Below, piece by piece: positions 43,607 through 52,621 of a stretch of DNA of 64,000 nt. Origin of the DNA: Curtobacterium flaccumfaciens (lineage in GTDB: Bacteria; Actinomycetota; Actinomycetes; Actinomycetales; Microbacteriaceae); the NCBI RefSeq assembly GCF_004361695.1, contig NZ_SNVW01000010.1, positions 62,001 to 126,000 of the forward strand. Direction: 5' to 3'. The notes beneath the pieces were generated by a model. That model searched no databases, had not been told where the DNA came from, and was given only the letters and a program-made list of their open reading frames with translations. The stretch's first letter is position 1, and each line of letters begins with the position of its first letter. The translations under genes were made by a program, and so were the position numbers.

Positions 43607-44161
43607 CTACGCGTCCTCGGGTGTGGCCGCGTCGGGTGCGGTCGCGTCCGCGGCGAGGGCCTTCCGACGCTGCGACACCTGGACCGCGATCGCGACCGGG
43701 ACCGCGGCCAGGGCGAGCACCCGCAGCCACGGCCGGTCGAACACGTGGCGCGTGGCGTGGTCGAGGGACACCGGGCCGGGGCCGCCGAGCGCGAACATCG
43801 CAGCCGAGAAGCCGAGGAACGCCGGGAACTCGAGACCGCCGTCCGCGTTGAAGAACCCGTTCGGGGTGTGCACGCTGGAGGCGACCCCCATGGTCGTCGC
43901 CGCTCCGGCGCCGGCGATCGGCGTGGCCAGGCCGAGTGCCAGGGCAGCACCGGAACCCGCCTCGCCGATGCCGGCGAGGACGGCGTTCCGACGGGCCGGC
44001 CGGAAGCCCATCGCCTGCATGCCCTGGGCGGTGCCCTCGATGCCGCCGCCGCCGAACGCGCCGAAGAGCTTCTGTGAGCCGTGCGAGACGAGCACGGCGC
44101 CCAGCGCGATGCGGAGCAGCGTCTTCGCGGTGACCGAAGCGGTGGTGTGTCGCGAGTTCAT
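43607..44161 (-). CDS. DoxX family membrane protein
   Basis: This 184-residue protein has four predicted helices. The DoxX signature lies at the start (LRIALGAVLVSHGSQKLFGA), with a typical C-terminal end. DoxX proteins are linked to quinone or redox stress functions, but the role is often unknown. It is monocistronic and diverges from the nucleosidase gene. Confidence 0.88.
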   Translation of the reverse strand: MNSRHTTASVTAKTLLRIALGAVLVSHGSQKLFGAFGGGGIEGTAQGMQAMGFRPARRNAVLAGIGEAGSGAALALGLATPIAGAGAATTMGVASSVHTPNGFFNADGGLEFPAFLGFSAAMFALGGPGPVSLDHATRHVFDRPWLRVLALAAVPVAIAVQVSQRRKALAADATAPDAATPEDA

Positions 44162-44262
44162 GTGGTCCTCCAGGTCGTCCGGGTCCGGGGTGCCCGTCGT
44201 CGTGGACGGGCGCGGTGCCGCAGACGGTACGCCGTGCTCCGCCGACGTGCGAGGATCGATCG

Positions 44263-44976
44263 GTGCAGCCCCAACATCCTCCGATCGCGGTCGTCATCGC
44301 CGCCATGAGCGAAGAGGTCGCGGCGTTCGCGGACCTCTTCGGCGGCGTCCCGGCGCTCGACGGTCCGGTGGGCGGACACGACGCGCACCACCTCCTCGAC
44401 ATCGGCGGCGCGACGGTCGCCGTCCGCCGCAGCGGCATCGGCTTCACGAACGCCACGGCCGCCGTCGCGCACTGCTTCCACGACTTCGGCGCCGGCGTAC
44501 CGGTGGTCAACGTCGGGACGGCGGGCGGCCTCATGCACGGCATCGAGATCGGCGACGTCGTGGTCGGCGACCGGTACGTCAACCTCAACGCGGACGCCAC
44601 GACGTTCGGGTACGCGCTGGGCCAGGTGCCGGGCATGCCGACGGGCTACGCGCCCGACGAGCGACTGGTCGACCTGGCGCTCGGCTCGGACGCCGGGTAC
44701 CGCCTGCGGTCCGCCACGATCGGGTCGAGCGAGGTCTTCGTGACCGAGGGCCGGGCGCGGCTGCTCCGCGACGCGTTCCCCACCGTCGCCGCAGTCGACA
44801 TGGAGTCGGCGGCGATCGCGCAGTTCGCACACGTGCACGACATGCCGTTCGTGTCAGTGCGGGCCATCAGCGACCTGTGCGCGCCGGACGGCGACGAGTT
44901 CCGTGAGCACCTCGACGGCGCTGCGGGCCGCGCGGCGCGGGTGGTGCGGGACGTGGTGCTCGGGATCGCGCGCTGA
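44263..44976 (+). CDS. 5'-methylthioadenosine/S-adenosylhomocysteine nucleosidase-like
   Basis: This 237-residue purine nucleosidase/phosphorylase-fold enzyme has the MTAN hallmarks VVNVGTAGGL (near residue 83) and VDMESAAIAQ (near residue 183). It would release adenine from methylthioadenosine or SAH, feeding methionine salvage. The GTG at 44263 is preferred because GAGG lies eight bases upstream. A related futalosine hydrolase (menaquinone pathway) is possible from sequence alone. Confidence 0.87.
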   Translation: MQPQHPPIAVVIAAMSEEVAAFADLFGGVPALDGPVGGHDAHHLLDIGGATVAVRRSGIGFTNATAAVAHCFHDFGAGVPVVNVGTAGGLMHGIEIGDVVVGDRYVNLNADATTFGYALGQVPGMPTGYAPDERLVDLALGSDAGYRLRSATIGSSEVFVTEGRARLLRDAFPTVAAVDMESAAIAQFAHVHDMPFVSVRAISDLCAPDGDEFREHLDGAAGRAARVVRDVVLGIAR

Positions 44977-45045
44977 CGGGGGTTCTGACGTGACCCGTCT
45001 GGAGCGCACCTCGCAGGTCGGACGCCTTCGCGGTTCGATGGGCGC

Positions 45046-45897
45046 ATGACCGATCCCAGGACCTTCCTCATCACCGGCACCAGTCGCGGGATGGGCGTCG
45101 ACTTCGTCCGCGCCGCGCTCGAGGCCGGCCACCACGTCGTCGCCACCGCCCGGAACCCCGACCGGGTGGTCGCCGCGGTCGGGTCCCACGAAGCGCTCCT
45201 CCCCGTCGCCCTCGACGTCACCGACGAGGCCGCCGCCCGTGCCGCGGTCGACGCGGCGGTCGAGCGCTTCGGCCGCATCGACGTGCTCGTCAACAACGCC
45301 GGCAGCTTCCAGGCCGGGTACTTCGAGGAGGTCTCCGCGGCGCAGTTCCGAACGCAGGTCGAGACGAACTTCTTCGGCGCGCTGAACGTCACCCGAGCGG
45401 TCCTGCCCGTCATGCGGCGGCAGCGCTCCGGGCACGTCGTCAGCATCAGCTCGACGGCCGGGATCGTCGCCGGTGCGGGCGGCAGCGCGTACGCGGCGTC
45501 GAAGTTCGCGCTCGAGGGCTGGATGGAGGCGCTCCACGACGAGATCGCACCGTTCGGCCTGCACGCCACCGTGGTCGAGCCCGGGTTCTTCCGCACCGAC
45601 CTGCTGGCCGAGGGCGATTCGACCTTCTGGGGCGACGTCGCGGTGCCCGACTACGCGGAGGCCTCGGCGCAGACCCGGGAGTTCTTCCGCGGCATGGAGG
45701 GACGGCAGTCGGGCGACCCCGCGAAGCTCGCCCGGGCCCTCCTCGCCGTGACCGAGTTGGACGCGCCGCCGGTGCGGTTCGTCGCCGGGGCCGACAGCGT
45801 CGGGGGCGTGGTCCGCAAGGGCGAGCTGCTCGTCGCGCAGGCGCGGGCGTACCCGGAGCTGTCGGAGCACCTCGACCTCGACGCGCCGCAGGCCTGA
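45046..45897 (+). CDS. Short-chain dehydrogenase/reductase
   Basis: This 283-residue NAD(P)-dependent oxidoreductase has the cofactor motif TGTSRGMG (near residue 10), NNAGS (near 84) and the catalytic Ser...YAASK (near 135-150). The substrate is unknown. The stop is followed within 16 bases by an octanucleotide repeat. Confidence 0.9.
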   Translation: MTDPRTFLITGTSRGMGVDFVRAALEAGHHVVATARNPDRVVAAVGSHEALLPVALDVTDEAAARAAVDAAVERFGRIDVLVNNAGSFQAGYFEEVSAAQFRTQVETNFFGALNVTRAVLPVMRRQRSGHVVSISSTAGIVAGAGGSAYAASKFALEGWMEALHDEIAPFGLHATVVEPGFFRTDLLAEGDSTFWGDVAVPDYAEASAQTREFFRGMEGRQSGDPAKLARALLAVTELDAPPVRFVAGADSVGGVVRKGELLVAQARAYPELSEHLDLDAPQA

Positions 45898-45913
45898 CGG
45901 GCAGCAGGGCTGA

Positions 45914-45990
45914 CTCGCTGGCTTGCTGGCTTGCTGGCTTGCTGGCTCGCTGGCTTGCTGGCTTGCTGGCTTGCTGGCTTGCTGGCTCGC
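45914..45990. repeat. Octanucleotide tandem repeat (CTYGCTGG), nine copies
   Basis: Nine complete copies of CTTGCTGG or CTCGCTGG and part of a tenth lie between the convergent ends of the SDR and DUF1269 genes. The last one reaches almost to the DUF1269 stop codon. Eight is not a multiple of three, so slippage shifts frame. Confidence 0.9.
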
Positions 45991-45991
45991 C

Positions 45992-46486
45992 CTACCGCAG
46001 CTCGGTGAGTTCGTGGGCGATGGCGCGCTCGTCGTCGGGCGTGAGCGTCGTCTGCACCACCGTGCCGCCGAACCTGTCGAGCGCCCGCCGGAAGTCGTCG
46101 TCCCGCATAGCCGTGGCGTACGCGACGACCGCCGAGCGTCCCGGCGCCAGGACCGCGGCCACCCGTTCGCGGAACCCGGCGTCGATCGTCGTGCGGTCGA
46201 GCCCGGCGAAGAGCGCACCGATCACCCCGCCGACGGCCAAGCCGAGGAACGGCATCAGGAACAGCGCACCGAGCACGGTGCCGAAGACCGCGCTCGACGC
46301 GGCGCGGACCCCGAGCTCGGCGGATCTGCCCGGGGTCTCGACGTGCAGGTGTCCACGCTCGTCGACCCGGACGAGGGCGAGCCCGCCGAGCTCCACGACC
46401 GTGCGGTCCTGCAGGAGCTGCACCCCCTCGTAGGCCGCGAGGGCACGTGCTTCGTCGTCGAACGCGATGATGATGAGTTCCGACAT
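45992..46486 (-). CDS. DUF1269-type membrane-associated protein
   Basis: This 164-residue protein has a DUF1269 pattern: a ferredoxin-like start (SELIIIAFDDEARALAAYEG), a glycine-rich hydrophobic pair (GTVLGALFLMPFLGLAVGGV, about 88-107) and a C-terminal helical part. The function is unknown. The gene often travels with sulfatase and HAD genes, as here; it begins 19 bases after the HAD gene. Confidence 0.85.
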   Translation of the reverse strand: MSELIIIAFDDEARALAAYEGVQLLQDRTVVELGGLALVRVDERGHLHVETPGRSAELGVRAASSAVFGTVLGALFLMPFLGLAVGGVIGALFAGLDRTTIDAGFRERVAAVLAPGRSAVVAYATAMRDDDFRRALDRFGGTVVQTTLTPDDERAIAHELTELR

Positions 46487-46505
46487 GGCGTCGTCGTCCC
46501 CTCGG

Positions 46506-47438
46506 TCAGGCGCCGGCCGGAGATGCGCCGGGGAACACCCGGTCCCAGTCGTCCCGCACGCTCACGACGACGACCTCCCGCTCGGCCGCTTCGCCGAGGA
46601 GCCGCTCTGCTCCCTTGTCGTACGGGGCGTCGCCGCGTCCGGTGTCGTCGTCGTGGTGGACGGTCAGCCGCAGCCCGGACGCCCCCGGCCGTGCGTACTC
46701 GAGCATCTCGCGGTCGCCGTCGGAGTTCCCGACCGCGATCGCCGGACGTTGCCCGATGCGCGACCAGATCCGGACCGGTTTCTCGGGGCCGTCGTCGAAG
46801 AACGCCAGCGCGTTGCCGTACCGGACCTCGCCGTCGACGTACTCCAGGCCGAACGCGGTGCCGACGACGCGCTCCGGAGGGATGCCGAAGGCGTCGAAGA
46901 TCGTCGAGCGCATGAAGTCCCGCTCCCCCGCCGAGACGACGTAGCAGGCGAAGTCGTTCCGGTGCAGCAGGTCGACCAGTTCGACCATGGGCTGGTACAC
47001 GGTCTCGGCGTAGGGCACACCGAGCGCCGGGTGGGTGCTCGACGCGTAGAAGTCCGCGACCATCTCGGCGTAGCGCTCGACGCTGAGACCGGCCGTGACG
47101 CGCGTGACCGCTGCGAAGAGCAGGCCGAGATCTCTGTCGTCACCGGCGGTGTGGCGGTCGATCGCTCCACCGATCCAGGCCAGGTCGCCGGCCGCGGCGG
47201 CCGCGTACGGCTGGATCGCGGCGAGCGACGGGTCGGTCCGGGCGGCCTGGGCCCACTGCGCGACGAGCCACTGCAGCTGGGTCGGGACGGGCTTCTCGGT
47301 CCACAGCGTGCCGTCGTTGTCGAACACGGCGACCCGCTCGGCCGGGGCCAGCGGGTCGGGGCCGCCGGTGACGTCGGCCACGTACTGCAGGATCGCGTCA
47401 CGGGCCCGCCCGTCGCGCCAGGAAGGGAGCTCTGTCAT
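46506..47438 (-). CDS. HAD-superfamily hydrolase
   Basis: This 310-residue phosphatase-like protein has motif I FDNDGTLW (nucleophile Asp near residue 41), a Ser in motif II (VVSAGERDF), and [10 protein letters not shown] as motif IV. The start at 47438 has a GGAGG eight bases upstream within the sulfatase remnant and overlaps its stop (ATGA). The substrate is unknown; the family often accompanies arylsulfatases. It is probably cotranscribed with the flavin genes. Confidence 0.88.
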   Translation of the reverse strand: MTELPSWRDGRARDAILQYVADVTGGPDPLAPAERVAVFDNDGTLWTEKPVPTQLQWLVAQWAQAARTDPSLAAIQPYAAAAAGDLAWIGGAIDRHTAGDDRDLGLLFAAVTRVTAGLSVERYAEMVADFYASSTHPALGVPYAETVYQPMVELVDLLHRNDFACYVVSAGERDFMRSTIFDAFGIPPERVVGTAFGLEYVDGEVRYGNALAFFDDGPEKPVRIWSRIGQRPAIAVGNSDGDREMLEYARPGASGLRLTVHHDDDTGRGDAPYDKGAERLLGEAAEREVVVVSVRDDWDRVFPGASPAGA

Positions 47439-47572
47439 GCCGAGCAGCCTCCGTGCTCCCGGTCGGTGTTCGGCGTCCGGCACCCCATCAGTCCGTCGCT
47501 GTACGCGCTCAGGTTCGTGATCCCGATGTCGTCGCCCCAGATCACCAGGATGTTCGGCTTGTCCTTGGGCAT
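47435..47572 (-). pseudogene. Remnant of an arylsulfatase gene (N-terminal 37 codons)
   Basis: An intact start (with GAGGAGG just upstream) is followed by the family N-terminus, [20 protein letters not shown] and GLMG-RTPN-D. The frame then breaks off and ends after 45 codons. The catalytic CxPxR motif and everything after it are missing. The remaining junction residues are EHGGCSA. The stop overlaps the start of the HAD gene, so this truncated frame may still couple translation. A large internal deletion is the simplest explanation. Confidence 0.8.
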
Positions 47573-47735
47573 CGCTGTCCTCCTCGGTCGCGGAGCCCGC
47601 ACCCCGTGCACGTGGCCCTGCGGCGATGCTCGGCGATCAGCGGCCGGGACGGGCCACCCCGAGCGGGTGAGATCGGACGGTGCGCTGTCGCCCGGCGCGA
47701 CGACCGTGAGGAAGTCCCCCGACGCAGGGAGCACA

Positions 47736-48467
47736 TCACGCGACGACTCGCACGTGCGCCCTGGCACCCGGCGTCGCCCACACCGTCCCGTCGGCCGCGA
47801 ACGCGAGCACATCGACCCCCGCGTCGTTCGTGAGCCTGCGGAGGTCGTCCGCGTCGCCGGCGACGACCGCGGTCGCGAGCACGTCCGCCGTGACGATGTC
47901 GTCCGCGATGACGCTCGCCTGCACGAATGCCGGCGCCGAGCGCCGCCAGATGTGTTCACCGCGCTCGGCGGTCCCCGACGTCGCGACGGCACGGCCGGGC
48001 GCGTCGAGGTGGACGATGCCGACGACCGTGTCGCGGCGGACCGGGTCGACGATCCCGACGCTCCACGGTTCGTCGTCGCGGTGGTGACCCCTGACGAGCA
48101 CATCGCCTCCCGCGCTGATCATCCAGTCGGCGGAGACGTCGTCGAGGACGGCTCCGGCATCGCGGATGGCCAGGGCCTTCACGACTCCGGACAGGTCGAT
48201 GACGCCGTCCGGCCGGTGCGGGGTGAAGGCGCCGCCGGTCCGTTCACGCCAGTCGAGCGCGAGCGCGTACACGTCGCGGACCGGCGCCGGGGTGTCGGAC
48301 AGGCGGAGCGAGCCGGCGGCGACGCGACTCATCACCGACGCCGGGTCGTACAGGCTGTACCGGTGGTCGTAGCCTGCGAACACGGTACGGACCTCGTCGG
48401 CAGCCTCCGGGGTCGCTCCCCGGAGGCTGACGACGGTGCCCATCGTCTCGAACGTCCGAACCCTCAC
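47736..48467 (-). CDS. ApbE-type FAD:protein FMN transferase
   Basis: This 243-residue transferase attaches FMN covalently to Ser/Thr residues of partner proteins. Features seen are the N-terminal [29 protein letters not shown] and a conserved C-terminal [14 protein letters not shown]. It lacks an obvious signal peptide. The GTG start overlaps the FMN-binding gene stop. Its obvious substrate is the FMN-binding protein encoded just upstream. Confidence 0.92.
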   Translation of the reverse strand: MRVRTFETMGTVVSLRGATPEAADEVRTVFAGYDHRYSLYDPASVMSRVAAGSLRLSDTPAPVRDVYALALDWRERTGGAFTPHRPDGVIDLSGVVKALAIRDAGAVLDDVSADWMISAGGDVLVRGHHRDDEPWSVGIVDPVRRDTVVGIVHLDAPGRAVATSGTAERGEHIWRRSAPAFVQASVIADDIVTADVLATAVVAGDADDLRRLTNDAGVDVLAFAADGTVWATPGARAHVRVVA

Positions 48468-48988
48468 AGCCCGGCCTTGTCGATCGCGGACTGGAGCGAC
48501 GTCGTGTAGCCCTGACTGGTGAAGGTCGCACCGCTGACGGACTGGATCTGTGCGGACTGCGCTTGCAGCGCCTCCTGGCGGAGGATCGGGGCCGCCTGCT
48601 GGCTGATCTGGACGGAACGACCGCCCTGGTCGGTCAGCTGGAGCGCCGTGACGTCGGTGATCGTCCCGTTCGCGACGGTGATCTGGACCTGCACCGGACC
48701 GTACTGGGTCTGGGTCGTGTCACCGGCGAAGGTACCGGAGGTGGTGGACCCACCGGCCGAGCTCCCGCCCGTGCCGGACCCGGTGCTGCCGGTGCTGGGC
48801 CCGCCGGTCGACCCGGTGCCGGTCGACCCGCTCCCGCTCGTGCCGGTGCCGGTGCCGCTCGTTCCGGAATCCGACGTCGTGCGCTGCTGCGCCGGGGCCG
48901 TGACCGCGGGCTGCCCACCGAGCTGCCACCCGATGACGAGGACGGCGATCGACGAAACGATGCCGCCGGTGACGACGCGTGGCCTCAT
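48464..48988 (-). CDS. Exported FMN-binding domain protein
   Basis: This 174-residue protein has an N-terminal hydrophobic helix (SSIAVLVIGWQLGG), a low-complexity Ser/Thr/Gly linker (about 35-85) and an FMN_bind domain (about 92-174). The flavinylation motif SGAT is present (SVSGATFTSQG, near residue 152), so FMN can be attached by the neighbouring ApbE. It would transfer electrons on the outer face of the membrane. Confidence 0.92.
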   Translation of the reverse strand: MRPRVVTGGIVSSIAVLVIGWQLGGQPAVTAPAQQRTTSDSGTSGTGTGTSGSGSTGTGSTGGPSTGSTGSGTGGSSAGGSTTSGTFAGDTTQTQYGPVQVQITVANGTITDVTALQLTDQGGRSVQISQQAAPILRQEALQAQSAQIQSVSGATFTSQGYTTSLQSAIDKAGL

Positions 48989-50448
48989 GACTCGAACCGT
49001 TCCTGGTGGATCTGGTGCTCGGGCACACCGGCGAGCCGTGCTTCGCGGACGACGAGGTCGGACCATGCACGGGGCCCGCAGACGTACAGGTCCGACTCGA
49101 GCAGCCTCGGGAACACGGATCGGAGGCTGACCCCGCGCTGGACGTCCCGCTCGGTCATCCAGCTCTCGCGGGACCGCGCTCGGTGGCCGACCATCGTGTA
49201 CAGCACGCTGCCGGTCGACTCGGCGAGGGCGCCCGTCTCGTGCCACAGGTACTGCTGGTCGGCGTCGGTCCCGCGCAGGAGCACGGTTGCCTCGCCAGGT
49301 CGCAGATCGGTGTCCTCGAGCAGCGAACGAACGGGTGTGATCCCGATGCCGGAGGCGACGAGCGCGAGGTACGGGGCGGTGCGGGCGCGGCTGGTGAACA
49401 AGCCGTACGGACCTTCGAGGGACACGAACGCTCCGGGTGTGATGCGTCCGAGTCGTGCGGACCCTGCGCCGAGGTCGCGGACGGTGATCCGCGCACGACC
49501 GCGGCCGGGGACGGCCGAGAACGACACCGGGTGCGCGTGCCACCACGTCTTCGCGGTCCAGAACCGCCAGACGCCGTACTGTCCTCCGCGGGCGCCCAGA
49601 CGGTCGAGGTCACGTCCGGCGAGGTGGATCGACACCACACCAGGTGCGATCGGCTCCACTCCGACCACGCGGATCCGGTGGCGGAAGGTCACCACGATCG
49701 GCATCGCGAAGCGGTACACCGCGATCAGTCCGAGCGACACGACGTACAGGCCGATCCAGTAGACACGCTGCCAGGTTCCCTGCGCGAGGACGCTGCCGAC
49801 GCTGAGCATGTGGGGCAACGCGACGAGCACCGCGGCGTAGCTGAGCAGGTGGATGACGTGCCACGCCTCGTACGGCAGCCGACGCCGCACGGCGACCAGC
49901 GACGAGACGACCACGGCGACGAACAGCCCGAGTCCGAGGTAGGCCAGCGGCATGTCCGGCGTGGAGAAGAGCGCGATCGTCTCGGCGATCGGGCCGGTCC
50001 CCGCCGATGCGCCGTAGCCCAGCGTGAGCAGCGCGCCGTGCGCGAGCAGCAGGTACAGCACGGGCTTCCCGAGTGACCGGTGCACCGCGATGGCGTTGTC
50101 CTGGCCGAAGGTCCGGTCGATGAGCGGCACGCGCGCGGCGAGCACGAGCATGACGAGCACGAGGTCGGTCGCGACGAGTCCGGCGACGATTCCGGCGTCG
50201 GTGAGCCAGCCGCCGATGCCGACGACCGTGTGCGATCCGGGCGACACGAGCCACAGCATGACAGCCACGGCTGCCGAGACCCAGGCCAGGATCCCGAGCA
50301 GGTCGGTGACGGCGTTGCGGCGGCGTCCGGCTCGGCGACGGCGGCGGGCCGCGTCGGCGAGGGACTCGGCCGGTGGGACGTGCCCGCGCCGGCGCCCGTC
50401 ACTGGGTTGTGTCGGCAGCGGGCGGGTGGGGCGAGCGGTGTCGATCAT
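48985..50448 (-). CDS. Ferric reductase-like transmembrane flavoprotein
   Basis: This 487-residue membrane electron-transfer protein has six helices of the ferric-reductase type (about 50-255) with heme-ligand-type histidines (AVHRSLG, LLLAHGALL, WHVIHLLSY, LPHML). Its cytoplasmic FAD/NAD-binding half has ARGGQYGVWRF, HPVSFSAVP, SGIGITPVRSLLED and DLYVCGPRAWS. It would move electrons from NAD(P)H through heme to the FMN-binding protein. ATG 50448 is chosen over 50469 because GAGAGGA is correctly spaced for it. Confidence 0.92.
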   Translation of the reverse strand: MIDTARPTRPLPTQPSDGRRRGHVPPAESLADAARRRRRAGRRRNAVTDLLGILAWVSAAVAVMLWLVSPGSHTVVGIGGWLTDAGIVAGLVATDLVLVMLVLAARVPLIDRTFGQDNAIAVHRSLGKPVLYLLLAHGALLTLGYGASAGTGPIAETIALFSTPDMPLAYLGLGLFVAVVVSSLVAVRRRLPYEAWHVIHLLSYAAVLVALPHMLSVGSVLAQGTWQRVYWIGLYVVSLGLIAVYRFAMPIVVTFRHRIRVVGVEPIAPGVVSIHLAGRDLDRLGARGGQYGVWRFWTAKTWWHAHPVSFSAVPGRGRARITVRDLGAGSARLGRITPGAFVSLEGPYGLFTSRARTAPYLALVASGIGITPVRSLLEDTDLRPGEATVLLRGTDADQQYLWHETGALAESTGSVLYTMVGHRARSRESWMTERDVQRGVSLRSVFPRLLESDLYVCGPRAWSDLVVREARLAGVPEHQIHQERFES

Positions 50449-50575
50449 CGTCTCGTTCCTCTCCAGCATGTGATCGGGTGACTCACAGCATCAGGAGCCG
50501 GCCTGTGGACGGACCCGGAACGACGCATGCTGTTCGTTCGAGACCTCGAGTGATCGGAGTGGACGCGGACCGACG

Positions 50576-51940
50576 TCAGCGCGCGGGAATGCTGACCGTG
50601 GCGATGGCGCCGCCGCCCGACGCGTTGGAGAGGTCCGCCACACCACCCGCGCGTTCGGCGATGCCGCGGACGAGCGCGAGTCCGAGCCCGCTCCCGCCGA
50701 GGACGGCACGTCGGGCGCTGTCGGCCCGGGTGAAGCGGTCGAAGGCGCGCGGGATGAAGTCGTCCGGGACACCGGGTCCGTCGTCGACGACGCACAGGTC
50801 GAGTCGACCGTCGGCGGACTGCTCGAGCGTGACCCGGACCACCCCGCCGTCCTCCCCCGCGGCGATCGCGTTGGCGACGAGGTTGTCGACGACCCGCGCG
50901 AACGCCGCGGGGTCGAGTCCGTAGTGCTCCTCCGGCGCCGTCAGGTCGACGGCGAAGTCGATGTCGCGCGCCCCGACGTGTGTCATGGCGCGAGCGCGGT
51001 CGATCGACCCCATGAGTTCCGTGACGAGCGCAGCGGCCGACGTCGACGGAACACGCTCCGCCTCGTCCAGCCGGCTGAGTTCGAGGAGGGTGTCCGCCAG
51101 CGCGACCAGCCGTGCCGCATCGCCCTCGGCGGCGCGGAGCTCGCGCTCGAGTGCGACGGCGTCGCCCGACGAGCGGTGTGCCAGTTCGAGTCGGGCGGTG
51201 AGTGCGGCGAGCGGCGTGCGGAGCTCATGGCTGGCGTCCGAGACCATCCGCCGCTCGCGCTCGGCGTTCTCGCGTTGCCGGTCGATGAACGTGTTGAGCG
51301 TCCGGGCGAGGGCCGCGAGCTCGTCGTCGGACGCGCCGACGGGCAGATGGCCGCCACCGTTCCCGGCGCTGAGGCGCTCGGCGATCCGGCGCATCCGCCC
51401 GACCGGACGGAGGGCGAGCGTCGACAACAGCCAGGCGGTCGCCGCGAAGGCGAGCAGTGCCAGGACCGTGCCGACGACCAGGGACCGGTCGACCCGGGCC
51501 ACCGTCTCCTGTCCGGCCCGTCCGTCGTGCGCAGCCCAGACGACGAACGACCCAGCGTCGTTCTCGACCGGCTCCGCGACGACCGTCACGACGCGGTGGC
51601 CGGTGCGCAACCGCAGCGTGACGCCGTCGTCGGGGACCGAGGACGGCAGCACGGCACGGACGTCCCGGGGCAGGGAGTCGACGACCCAGTCGCCGGAGGC
51701 CGAGCGGATCCCGATGAGGACACCCTCGGCGGGCCGGTCGGGCGGTTCGTCGGGGTTGTGCCGGAGGTCGGAGACGAACGGCGCTGCGTCGGCGGCCGCG
51801 AGGGACTCGTCGGTCGCGAGCGTCGCTCGTTCGATCTGGACGTGGAGCACGACCGCGACCCCGGAGAGCACGACGGCGCCGACGAGCAGGCTCCCGAGGG
51901 TGATCCGCGCGCGGATCGACAAGCGACGCAGGAACCTCAT
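50576..51940 (-). CDS. Sensor histidine kinase (two-component)
   Basis: This 454-residue membrane kinase has helix 1 (about 10-32), an extracellular sensor region (about 33-160), helix 2 and HAMP (about 165-230). HisKA carries phospho-acceptor His238 (SDASHELRTPLA), and HATPase_c has VVDNLVANAIAAG, VDDGPGVPDD and GGSGLGLALVRG. It is coupled to the response regulator by a 4-base overlap and ends 127 bases before the ferric-reductase-like gene, so it may control the flavin cluster. Confidence 0.93.
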   Translation of the reverse strand: MRFLRRLSIRARITLGSLLVGAVVLSGVAVVLHVQIERATLATDESLAAADAAPFVSDLRHNPDEPPDRPAEGVLIGIRSASGDWVVDSLPRDVRAVLPSSVPDDGVTLRLRTGHRVVTVVAEPVENDAGSFVVWAAHDGRAGQETVARVDRSLVVGTVLALLAFAATAWLLSTLALRPVGRMRRIAERLSAGNGGGHLPVGASDDELAALARTLNTFIDRQRENAERERRMVSDASHELRTPLAALTARLELAHRSSGDAVALERELRAAEGDAARLVALADTLLELSRLDEAERVPSTSAAALVTELMGSIDRARAMTHVGARDIDFAVDLTAPEEHYGLDPAAFARVVDNLVANAIAAGEDGGVVRVTLEQSADGRLDLCVVDDGPGVPDDFIPRAFDRFTRADSARRAVLGGSGLGLALVRGIAERAGGVADLSNASGGGAIATVSIPAR

Positions 51941-52620
51941 CTCGTCGGGACGACCTCGAGCGCGTACCCGACACCGCGCACGGTGCGGATCGCGATGTCG
52001 GCGTCCGACGCCTGCAGCTTCTTGCGCACGTAGCTGACGTACTGGTCGACGATGGTCGGGTCGAAGTGCTCGGCACTCCCCCAGACCTCCTCGAGCACCT
52101 CGGTCCGGGTGCGCGCGTCGGGCGCCCCTTGCATGAGGAACCGCAGGAGCGAGAACTCCTTGACACTCAACGGCAGGTCCCGTCCGTGCACCGACGCGCG
52201 CACGGTCACGGTGTCGAGCCGCACCGCGCCGGCTTCCACGACGGTCGTCCCACCGGCGGCACGACGTCGCAGGTGCGCCCGGATCCGCGCGTTGAGTTCG
52301 GCGATCGCGAACGGTTTGGTCAGGTAGTCGTCGGCCCCCGAGTCCAACCCGAACACCCGGTCGTCGACGGCGTCGCGTGCGGTGACCAGGATCACCGGGA
52401 AGTCCGACCCCATCTCACGGAGCCGTCGGCAGACCTCGAAGCCGGTCATCTCGGGCAGCATGACGTCGATCGCTGCGGCGTCGAACGACTGCGAACGAGC
52501 CTGGACGAGTGCGGCGACGCCGTCCCCGACGACCGTGACCGCGTGCCCCTCGCCGGTCAGACCGCGCTCGACGAGGGCACCCATCTCCGGATCGTCCTCG
52601 ACCACCAGGATGTTCGCCAC
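51937..52620 (-). CDS. OmpR-type response regulator
   Basis: This 227-residue regulator has a receiver domain with Asp9, Asp10, phospho-Asp52 and the Lys in LTKPF. A winged-helix DNA-binding domain (about 130-225) contains TEVLEEVWGS and VDQYVSYVRKKL. The GTG start follows the VIT1 gene by one base. It forms a pair with the next gene. Confidence 0.94.
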   Translation of the reverse strand: MANILVVEDDPEMGALVERGLTGEGHAVTVVGDGVAALVQARSQSFDAAAIDVMLPEMTGFEVCRRLREMGSDFPVILVTARDAVDDRVFGLDSGADDYLTKPFAIAELNARIRAHLRRRAAGGTTVVEAGAVRLDTVTVRASVHGRDLPLSVKEFSLLRFLMQGAPDARTRTEVLEEVWGSAEHFDPTIVDQYVSYVRKKLQASDADIAIRTVRGVGYALEVVPTR

Positions 52621-52621
52621 C

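Noticed and set aside
45914-45990. CRISPR-like array
   Set aside because: The units are 8 bases and contiguous with no spacers, and no cas genes are present.
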